64,000 nucleotides of DNA from Actinostola sp. cb2023 (taxonomy: Eukaryota > Cnidaria > Anthozoa > Actiniaria > Actinostolidae): NCBI GenBank assembly GCA_033675265.1, contig JAUJYZ010000554.1, forward strand, positions 1 through 64,000. The letters are read 5' to 3'. The translations under genes and the position numbers were made by a program. Every line of letters begins with the position of its first letter. Position 1 is the first letter of the stretch. Below the pieces are notes generated by a model that was not told the origin of the DNA, did not search any database, and worked only from the letters and a program-made list of their open reading frames with translations. Positions 50,301 to 62,300 of this stretch are shown piece by piece.

Positions 50301-53300
50301 CTTGTCACGCAGGGCAAACGGTACCTTTCGTGGCGGATGAATGACGGGAGGAACTGTCGGGTCTATCTTAATACTGTATTCTCCACTGAGGCATCCGAGA
50401 CCTTTGAAGACATCTTCATACATAGCCATTATTTCGTCTGTTTTGGCGGTAATTGTCGCTTCCGCTGAATCTGTCGATTCTGGTCTGTTGGCAGGATTGC
50501 GTGACATGTTTACGTCGGGTTTGCTCGAGGTCAATGTGTAGACACGTTGAACTAAATTTAATTCCAAACATGTCGCTAGGCCTAGTACTGGTAGACTGTC
50601 CATGTCTTGATTAGTTATCTGGAACTCTATGGGGTAATATTTTCCTTTGTAGGTGATCAGCAGAACGGCTTTTCCAACGACTTTGATTGTATGACCGGAG
50701 TAAGACACTAACTTTGATCCAGCTTTTGACGGTTGTGCTTTGGAAATCGTTCGGTAGATTTTCTCAGGCATCACGTTACATTGGGCGCCGGTATCTATTT
50801 TGAGGCTGATGGACCGTTGCTCGATGTCCAAAGTTATCCTCCATTCGCTTTGCTGGCGTTCTGTTGAAATAGTTCCAACGAAAAGTTCTTCTGATCCGTC
50901 GGATTCGTGTTGTTGCTCAACCGAGTGTATGTCATTCCGCTTGGCTTGACAAACACTTGCGAAGTGATTTTCACGATGGCATTTACGGCACGTTTGACCA
51001 AACGCGGGACATTTCCTGAACTCGTGTATTTTCCCACATCTATAACACGGTTTGTTGGACGGTTGGTTCGAAGGTTGTCGTTGATTCGGTTGTTTACTGT
51101 AATTTCTCTGTGATTGAATGGCGTGTAGTGGCTGTTCAACCGGACCAAGGCTCTGTGATTGAACTTTGCTCATTTCTGCTGAACGACACAAGTTGATTGC
51201 CTTTGTTAAGGTCACATCCTCTTCGCTCAGCAATTTCTCTCCAACTTTTCCGTCAAGAATTCCACATACAATGCGGTCTCGTATCAGCGAATCGGTCAAT
51301 TCGCTGAACTCGCAGGATTTGGCTAGCTTTCGTAGCTCTGTGACATACCTGTCAATCTTCTCGTCTGGTTCTTGGCATCTCGTGTTGAATTTATGTCGTT
51401 CGTACGTGACGTTTTTTCGTGGGTTACAATACGCTTCAAACTTCTTTATTAATGGCTTGACCTTGTTGGCCTCCGCTTCTTCGAACGTAAATGTGTTATA
51501 AATCTCTAATGCATCCTCTCCTGCAATGGTAAGGAAGGTCGAGTACTGGATTTTCTCGTGTTTCCCGTCTCGTCCGGTGGCGTTCATGTAGAGGTTGAAC
51601 TGTTGTAGCCATCGCCTCCAATTGAAGGGGTGCCCATGAAAACTGCGTATGTGACTATTTTGATGATTTTCGAAATGTTATGCAATTGCTTCAAAAATAC
51701 ACCTACTGGCTTATTGATACCTATATAAACATGATTTGGTCATTTTTAGATCGATTACACTAGAAAAAGAGCTTGTTTTGCAGTTTGCCGTTTTTCGTAG
51801 AAATCAAAAATGCGCGTTTTTGACGTCATGACAATGTGCGACATTTGACTTTGATTTTCTTCCAAAATACATCATTGTGAAACAAAACGCCACTTGCTCT
51901 GCAAACTTCCATCTCTCTTCTTGATATATTCGGGGATTTTCAATTCGACTATTTCAGGATCCCTGTTGTTTTCCAACGCACGACCGAACTGCATTCTGGG
52001 ATATCATGAACATTTTTGTCAACGACATTCCGTACCTCCATGTTTTAGAGATATTTTATAAAGTCTTTTATCACCCGGGCCTACAGGCAAACTAATGCAC
52101 CGGTTGCATTCTTTACTAGTCAAAAGTCGCCAAAACTGCCTTAGTAGGTCCTCGAATTCACCACAGAACGACCAGCGATAACAACTCTCACTCTGCTGAA
52201 TCCGCCATTTTGCAAATCTGACACCCTGTTTGCAGATTCAGTTTCATCGTGAAATTGCACCTCGCCCCTGATTTCTTCCAGGAGAATGGCCTCTACCACC
52301 AGTCAAGCTTAATGATGCTGTTCTGGGGGCTTCTGTGGTGAAAACATGGCAATAAAAGACTTTAAATTGTGGCAAAGTGGCCCAGTTCTGCGAAGCACTT
52401 CCAGAACCGATAGCCACGCCACGAGACAACTTAACCGCGTGATAGTTTGAGCCCGCGAGCTGTCAAGATTTCCATGGCAACAAAATTCGCTAAAAACTTC
52501 TAAAATCTCTGGAAGTGAAAGGTTGAAATCATTCACATCTGAAGGTTTGTTATTGGTGAACAACACGTACAGATCACTGACGCGTAAAAGTTTCCTAATT
52601 TGCATATTTTCACAAACTATCCTGTCAATGAATTCAAGTAGAAATTAAATATACTGTAGTGCCCAAAATTCGAGTGTAATCGATCTAAAAATCACCAAAT
52701 CATGTTTATATAGGTATTTAGAAGCCAGTAGGTGTATTTTTGAAGCAATTGCATAACTATTTGAAAATCATCAAAATAGTCACATACGCAGTTTTCATGG
52801 GCACCCCTTCACTTGATGTTATGATTGTCTTCGGAATTTGGGCTTCCTGTGGTATGCGCGACACCACAGGTAACCCGCCAAAAGGATGACATTCAAAGTC
52901 GATTTTCCCACTCAATTTGTGAAAATCTGAAACTATTTCTTCACTCAAGTATATTACATCTCTAGAGCTATCTATGGTCTGAATTCTGTTACAAACAGAA
53001 ATCTAGAAGTAGGTAAAAACGATCATTGAAATGTGGGCTTCCTGTGGTGTGCTCAACGATTGAAACGCCAGAAATTCGGTTAACATTCAACCTAAATACA
53101 GCAAATTAAAGTTTTCTCTAGCTTCCTATAGATATTTCGTATTTCTAGTAAGTAATATTTGTCTCAAAGTTTAAGTTTAATTGTCTGCAACGTTTCCTTC
53201 AAAGGACAAAGGTTTCGGGGGCTTCAGAGAATCCATGTCGGTTGATAAAATCGGCGTGTTTCGTTTCTGACACCATGTAAGCTTCAGCTAAGATGTGAAG

Positions 53301-56300
53301 TACTTTATTGACAAACTTACCAAAACCCTTGTACATTCGTTAAGTACCCTAATGCCATATATGGCAATACCATATTAGGTAATATGAATCATGACAAATA
53401 CTGCAAGCCTTGGTTATATACATGATCCACAACCTGACCCTGTGTCTGAGCGCATGATGCCTTGGCTTCCAAGTAGAAGCCAGCAATCTGTCAAGATGAC
53501 AATAACTGCCTGTCCTGACTATAAAATGTGTCTAGTTTAATACTTGGCTGGCTGCTTGTGACCACAAATTGCCGAATTGCGCATGCACTCTGTGCCACTG
53601 AGGAAACCCAAGGCTCAATGCTCATTGCTGAAGCACACCGAGTGAACATCTATAGAGCGTCTTGTTGAATATAAAATTCTATAAAAATACTAAAAATGTT
53701 CCTGCTTGTTCAAAGTTTAGTATCGACTCCAGAAGTGAGACTTACTTTGATGCTGAAGTCTTTAAATCAAACACCAGCATATGTAGAGGAGTTACAGCTA
53801 TCACAGCCTTGGGGTCCTGGACATCTACATAGAAAGAAAAGAACAGACTCAAAAACACCAGTACTGGGCTACCTGTGGTTTGGGTTCCACAGGGATCCCA
53901 ATTCAAGTAAGTGCATTGTGACCAAAATCTAAATTCTCATTGGAATACACAGGGTCTGTAGGAGAATGAAGTTTTTAATCAGAGACCACTTGTGTTGTTC
54001 TGGCATGGACCTTCATCCAGGTCTGTAAATGATGGTCGATTGGGTTTGAGTGTTTTGATTGGCTGAATTACAATGTAGTTCAACATTTTTGAGATGTTTT
54101 TGCCCTCGATGAAAGACGAGTGGAAATATCACTTGAATGGATTCAACTTTCTTTCTCCAGCACATTGGATAGGCTATACAGTTTTTAAATTGGAGATAAT
54201 ATTGTCAAAACGAAAGATCTGAGATAACTTGAACTCAGTCTTGATCAGTCAATCAATTAATCAGTCAATCAATCAGTCAGTCAAGCAATCAATTAATCAA
54301 GCAATCAATCAGTCATTCAATCTATTAGTCAATCAATTAATCAGTCAATCAATCAGTCAATCAATCCAACATTCAGTCAGTCAAGCAATCAATTAATCAA
54401 GCAATCAATCAGTCATTCAATCTATTAGTCAATCAATCAATCAATCAGTCAGCCAATCAATCCAACATTCAGTCAGCCAATCAATCCAACATTCAGTCAG
54501 TCAAGCAATCAATTAATCAAGCAATCAATCAGTCATTCAATGTATTAGTCAATCAATCAATCAATCAGTCAGCCAATCAATCCAACATTCAGTCAGTCAA
54601 GCAATCAATTAATCAAGCAATCAATCAGTCATTCAATCTATTAGTCAATCAATCAATCAATCAGTCAGCCAATCAATCCAACATTCAGTCAGTCAAGCAA
54701 TCAATTAATCAAGCAATCAATCAGTCATTCAATCTATTAGTCAATCAATCAATCAATCAGTCAGCCAATCAATCCAACATTCAGTCAGTCAATCAATCAA
54801 TCAGTCAATCATTCAGTCAAATCAATTAATCAATCAATCAATCAATCAACCAATCAATCAGTCAGCCAAACATTATTTCAAGATGGCAACACAAATGAAC
54901 TATCAATTGATTGATTGATTGACTGATTGATTGAGTCAATACTGAGTTCTATTAATTAGTGGGGGAAATTATTGCCGCTAGCTATTACCTTCAGTCCAAG
55001 GAGTTGATAATATTGTAGTAAAGTCTAGAATGGATTCAGTTGTCAGGAGTTTTGTGGTCTTTCCTTGACACAGTGTCAAACCTTTCCGTTTCCCTCTTTG
55101 CGTACCACCAGAGAAGATAATGATTGGCTCGCTGAAAAAATGAATGAATAAATGAATTAATGGTTGGAGGAATTGAGCACCGTCTCTGTGCTTCATCACT
55201 AACAAAAAGATAATAAGGAGCTGGTGGCCTCTAGGGACTACTTTCACAATCAATGTTAACTATTTCATTGGTACAGTGTATCTGTTGATTGTTACTTGTA
55301 ATGATGATAATAATGATGATAATAATGATAATAATAATAATGATGATGATAATAATGATGATGATAATAATAATAATAATAATAATAATACATTTATATA
55401 GCGCTTAACTATTGCTGTCCTAAGTGCTTGTATAGACACTTTTAAATCTTGTAAGACCACCACCCTTCTACTTCAAATTCTATTAAAACCTCTGCTAAAA
55501 CCTCTGCTTTGTTAATATCACTGTCATGATTATCACTGTCATGATAATGATCAACACCATCTTCATCGCCATAAACATCATAATTACCATCTTCATCATC
55601 ATCAGATATCATCATCATCAGCCATCATCACCATAAGCATCATCATTACCATCATCAGTCATCATCATCAGTCATCATCATCAGTCATCATCATCATCAG
55701 CCATCATCACCATAAGCATCATCATTACCATCATCAGTCATCATCATCATCAGTCATCATCATCATCAGCCATCATCACCATAAGCATCATCATTACCAT
55801 CATCAGTCATCATCATCATCAGTCATCATCATCATCATCATCATCATCATCAGACATCATCACCATAAGCATCATCATCATTACCATCATCAGTCATCAT
55901 CATCATCAGTCATCATCATCATCAGACATCATCACCATAAGCATCATCATTACCATCATCAGTCATTATCATCAGTCATCATCATCATCAGTCATCATCA
56001 TCATCAGACATCATCACCATAAGCATCATCATTACCATCATCAGTCATCATTATCATCATCAGTCATCATCATCATCAGTCATCATTATCATAAGCATCA
56101 TCATTACCATCATCAGTCATCATCATCATCAGTCATCATTATCATCAGTCATCATCATCATCAGACATCATCACCATAAGCATCATCATTACCATCATCA
56201 GTCATCATCATCAGTCATCATCATCATCAGACATCATCATCATCAGACATCATCATCATCAGACATCATCATCATCAGACATCATCATTACCATCATCAG

Positions 56301-59300
56301 TCATCATCATCAGTCATCATCATCATCAGACATCATCATCATCAGACATCATCATCATCAGACATCATCACCATAAGCATCATCATTACCATCATCAGTC
56401 ATCATCATCAGTCATCATCATCATCAGACATCATCATCATCAGACATCATCACCATAAGCATCATCATTACCATCATCAGTCATCATCATCAGTCATCAT
56501 CATCAGTCATCATCAATATCATCATTGTCATTGACAACCATATGTCCTACCCAGATGAGGTGGCTAACCACTGTACTTTAGAAATGGGTGCAAATGGTCT
56601 GTCCCTGCCTGATTTTGCTGAAAAAGAAAAAAATATTAGTAATAATATAATAATAATTATATTGTTATTTTCCCCATACCTAATTGGTGTGTTAGTAGAG
56701 TACAGATGCATACAAGATGTCACAATACTACACAAAAATATTCCATTTTGCTGTGCATCTGTAAGTACTCTACGCACAAGTGACGTCAAAATGTGGTGAG
56801 AGTACTTACCATGTGGAGACAGTGTGTCGGCAGGTCTGTCAGTACATTTATTGTTCCATATGCTTAAAGTGCCATCAGTATGTGAACACATGAATTGTTT
56901 GCCATCGTTGCACCAATAAAGGGAAGTGAGAGATTTCTACCATAGATTGATAACAAATTAATGTCAGATTAATAATACTTTGATACTAAAATTAAACACT
57001 AATAAATTCTTAAAATCCATTAAGAGGAAACCTAGTAAAAACTAGTTAACTATCCGTGCTAAACTGTTTACGTGACACTCTTTTGTATTCTCCTAGGACC
57101 TTAGCTCCATTGTAACTACATTCTTTCGTGTTATTTACCTTATATATTCTTATCTTTTTCATTTAGCTTGACTTGATAATGACGTTAAGTAAGCGTCGAA
57201 ACGTCGTCTGTTTTTAACTAGTTTTTACTAGGTTTCCTCTTAATGGATTTTAAGAATTTATTAGTGTTTAATTTTAGTATCAAAGTATATTCAAAGTCTC
57301 TTTTAATATGCATTAATAATACTATTGATGATATAATGAACTGACTCGATTATTTTACATTTAAACTGAAGAATATATGTTTTTCTCACTTTTTTCACAA
57401 AAAGATTGTGTTTTTTTCTTCTTCTTATTTTCTACACAGATATCATTAAAAACTTGTTGCGTGCTTCCCTATATTGACTTTAAAAATACTTTTCTGTCAT
57501 TTTGAAGTGTTTCTTTTTCCAATGAAAAACAAAACTGGTTCAAACTGGTTTGTAAACTGTGTAATACGGCTTTTTGAACCGTGTAATACTGTACGCTTGC
57601 ATATATGCACTCGATTTGGCCTGTATTTTCACTCAAAAGCGTGCAGTCATATAATAATGCACCTTACTACAAGTGACGTGTCCCTGGCAGTCTGCAAAGC
57701 CATATTTTACAATAACAGAGCATAATCCCGCAATCTGATTGGCTCTCAGCCATTGTCAATAAGAGTACAGACACACAGAATGACCAATTGAAGGGCTCCC
57801 TGCAAGAACAACATAAGTGATCTCTGATCAAAATATAAATTCTCCTTGAGATTCTTTGCATTTCAAAGGAGAATTTGGGTTTTGATCACAAGTTACTTAC
57901 TCCGTTCTTGCAGGGAGCCCTTCAATTGTTCACACACGGAGCCAGCGCGCGCTTGAAACAGTTTTTCTTTCAAACTTTTTTCTTGTTTTTGGATGTTTTT
58001 TTGACTTCGTTATTGTAAAAAAACAAATTGCAAATGTTTTTATCATTGTACTGTACTCTTATTGGCACACACTTGACCAGACAACGCAAAACCGTCTGTC
58101 ATTTGTTAATTGTTGAATGGATGATATTCTTGTCACTACATGTCACAATAACGATGAGCTCTCCAGAAATCAGATGGTCATATTCTAAACAATACTAACC
58201 TGAGGGCAATTAAAGCGCTGCTCTGCAGTTTTGTTTTTTAATGACCAAATTACAACAGTACCAGACTCAAAGCCAAGTATAATCTGTAACATTTAAACAA
58301 CCAAACAAAATCAATGAATAATAATATCAATAGTAATATTAATAGTAATATTAATAATAATAATAAATATTAATAATAATAATAATAAAATAATAATTAA
58401 TACTATGATTTACAAGTAATATCTCACCTTATTAGTATCTAATGGGTTATCACATATCTGTACTACAGGACCAGGGTGGGTTTTACAATGCCTGATAAAA
58501 TTATCAAAGAAATATCAATAACCACATGGATTTTGGCCAATATACTGTAATAATAATGATAACAATAATAATGATGATGATGATAATAATAATAAGAAGA
58601 AGAAGAAGAAGAAGAAGAAATAAGAATAATGGTTGATTTACTAATACATTTCAATAGAAATAAGAAAACGAGAGAGATACGATGTTTCAATGTCATCTTG
58701 TCGACATCATTATCAAGTATAGTGAAACTTTCTATTGAATAATAATAATGATAATGATAACAATAAGACATGTAATAATAATAATTTAAAATAATAATAA
58801 TAATTTAATAATAAAGAGTAGCGGTAGCTACAGATAATAGATTTATCCTGTCAAGTTCATTCAAGGCGGGATTCAATGTCATAAAGAGTGGTAGGTTTGC
58901 AGTGTCAATGGCCATGGCAGCATTTATTGACCTGATTATAATTGTGTTCTCACTTATACAAAATGTTTAATAAAACAATTATTGAATTCGGTTTTCACAT
59001 AATATCGTAAATTATCAAGACCTCGGGTCTGTGTTATCTGCCGAATAACACAGACCTCGGTCTTGATAATTTACGATATCATGCTCAACCTCATCCAATA
59101 ATTGCTTATTATAATGGTTAATAATAACGGTTAATAGTGGATCCACAAAGACAAACAGAAAGATGGACAAACAGTCAAGCAACAATAAAGCTAGAGACAG
59201 AGATCTGAAGACAGAAAAGCACAATGACTGACAGACAGACAGATAAGTACAAAGACTGACAGATACAAGTACAAAGACTGACAGACAGACAGATAAGTAC

Positions 59301-62300
59301 AAAGACTGACAGACAGACAGAAAAGCACAAAGACTGACAGACAGACAGATAAGTACAAAGACTGACAGATACAAGTACAAAGACTGACAGACAGACAGAT
59401 AAGTACAAAGACTGACAGATACAAGTACAAAGACTGACAGACAGACAGATAAGTACAAAGACTGACAGACAGACAGATAAGTACAAAGACTGACAGACAG
59501 ACAGATAAGTACAAAGACTGACAGACAGACAGATAAGTACAAAGACTGACAGACAGACAGATAAGTACAAAGACTGACAGACAGACAGAAAAGCACAAAG
59601 ACTGACAGACAGACAGATAAGTACAAAGACTGACAGACAGACAGATAAGTACAAAGACTGACAGACAGACAGATAAGTACAAAGACTGACAGACAAGACA
59701 GATAAATACAAAGACTGACAGACAGACAGACAGATAAGTACAAAGACTGACAGACAGACAGATAAGTACAAAGACTGACAGACAGACAGATAAGTACAAA
59801 GACTGACAGACAGACAGATAAGTACAAAGACTGACAGACAGACAGATAAGTACAAAGACTGACAGACAGACAGATAAGTACAAAGACTGACAGACAGACA
59901 GATAAGTACAAAGACTGACAGACAGACAGATAAGTACAAAGACTGACAGACAGACAGACAAGAAAAGCACAAAGACTGACTGACAGACAGACAGATAAGT
60001 ACAAAGACTGACAGACAGACAGATAAGTAAAAAGACTGACAGACAGACAGACAAGATAGAAAAGCACAAAGACTGACAGACAGACAGATAAGTACAAAGA
60101 CTGACAGACAGACATACAAGACAGAAAAGCACAAAGACTGACAGACATACAGACAAGAGAAACTGACAGACAGACTGACAGACATACAGACAAGAGAGAC
60201 TGACAGACAGACAGACATACAGACAAGAGAGACTGACAGACAGACAGACAGACAAATAAGCCCAAGCACAGACAGACAGACAGACAAGCACAAACACAGA
60301 TAGACAGGCAGTAATATATGAAATGTAAAATATAGGACCGAATAGTATGGCAAATACAAAATTTAACCAAAACTGCAATAGGATACCTATACACACAAGT
60401 CCCCTTCTTAAGTATTTGTAACACGACTATAAGTAGGTACTTAATCTTTCATTAATGGACTTCCTAAGGAGTTAATTAAATTATCTAACAGGAAATGGAT
60501 TGATTACAACACTAAGCACTACAGAAACTATATAAACATTAATAAAAAGCTCAAGACAATAATATTGTTTAAATAATTTCACGAGCCAAAAAGTGTCACA
60601 ACCTTTTTATGATTTTGTTATTTCTGTAGCAACTTGGAATATTTGGAAAACTACTAGAAGTGATATTTAAAATAATTTTGAAATTTCACTAAAATTAGTA
60701 ATTATCCCAAATATCCCTTCAGATCATAATAGTGAAACCTTAAGCGTACACCCTTGGGGAATGATCTAGTGTCCAATTAATACAGGGTTTCCGCTTATAG
60801 AGCTAGAGGTTACTATCATAATGTTCTCAAATGCTATTCTTCCTAATTCTAACTACTTATCATTCATAATTAAGTAATTTATCACTTGGTAATAGTTCGT
60901 AAAGTAGTTCGTAAGGTTTCGCCAAGCGAGGCTTTTTCCGATTGACAAAACCTTACAAACTACTTGTCATTCACCAAATAGCTTAGGCCTAGTTCAAACG
61001 CCGTACTTTCCAAGATCCGTTCTTTATTACTTCAAAACAAGCCGCCTCATTATCTATTGTTTTAAATGAGAATGGCTCATGATTGGCACGACGTCTGAAC
61101 TAGGCCTTAGGCACTATCCTAAAATGTTTTATTTGGTTCTCCACTCCAGGGCACTCCTTGATAACAGCTTATGCTGACTAGCCTACCCTGGTAAAATATG
61201 TATTTATTATTATTATTAAAATCAGATTATTTTTGTACATCTATAGGATCATTTTATGTGAAAAATTTGTAGATTTGTGATTATTTGTTAAAATATTAAA
61301 AAATTAAACGATCTTCATTCAAGGTGAAATGTAAATAGGATCAATTATTGGGTACTTGACAATTCTAAATAACCCATTCTTGCTGCTGATGGGTGTTCTC
61401 AACTTACAATCTTGAGACGTCTTCCTAAACGACCCTTCAATATGAACCGGGAATGATAGCCCTGGTACATCTAAGACTCCATATATTTCCTGAATATAGT
61501 CAAACTTCCAGTAGCCTCCTAAAGCAGACGCGTGTCCAGGCTTCCATTTTACTTCGCTGGCCACTGGGTCTGCTCAGATGAACCATACATTCCTTTCCAA
61601 TTGTTTTACGCCCATTGAACTAGCCAATGAAATCACTCGTATTATCAGCTCAACTCAGTTCACACGGTCGAGTTATTTTTAGAGATATCGTGTTACAAAC
61701 CTCTAGCTTGTTCAAAATTCATAATCCTTTGAATGACGATGTTTTAAACCCATTTAAAGACCACAGATAATGATATAAACACTCCAAAGAAAATCATCAA
61801 CGAGGACTTATGCTTTATTTGTACCAAAAGTGAGTCAAAGGAGAAGAAAATATTCGGACGAACGAAAGTTCATTTACTGGCACTCTTGTCCCGTACTTTG
61901 GATACTAGTATCAACATACAAGAATATTTTGAATACGGTAACTCTTTGTTTGTCTGCAGAAGTTGCTTTGCCGAAAGTAAATAAATGACCAGAATCGTTT
62001 GTACCATACGTTGTCGTAGGTTTAAATGCTTGATATATCAGTAATGACTTTCCATAACCAGTCGGAAGGTTGACAACACATCCTTTTTTTCAAAATAAAT
62101 CGTTTGGATTTACTTTTGCTGGTGGATACTATGTATTCAAGTGTTGAATTTTGAAAACATCACATCGCTAGCTGGAAAACACTCTTCAAACTCCAGTACG
62201 AACTGTTCACGTGATGTTTGTTCGTGGAAGTCCGTTGAGGTCAAAGTCCGCACCACCACAGATTTAAGAGGTTCGTTCTGATTGGCTAATCCACTGGAAA

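Larger units (their letters stand above)
47504..53401 (-). mobile_element. Ty3/gypsy-type LTR retrotransposon in a tomosyn intron, disrupted
   Basis: The 121-bp LTRs at 47509-47629 and 53276-53396 begin TG and end CA, differ at two sites, and are flanked by the 5-bp duplication AATAC (47504-47508, 53397-53401). The element reads on the minus strand, like its host gene. Order is gag, protease, reverse transcriptase, RNase H, integrase, which places it with Ty3/gypsy. The LTRs look young, but the coding region has a frame change near 50010-50038, a stop near 49810, a disrupted patch near 49240, and an unrelated element inserted at 51624-52810. Confidence 0.92.

Noticed and set aside
59015..60424. 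Three overlapping 390-470 codon LSVCLSV ORFs
   Set aside because: 28-bp GACAGACAGA minisatellite read in three frames; no domain.
61319..61564. 81-codon minus-strand ORF as a tomosyn exon
   Set aside because: It overlaps the inverted end of a transposon and has no similarity to the WD40 propeller; exons w1 and w2 join directly in phase without it.
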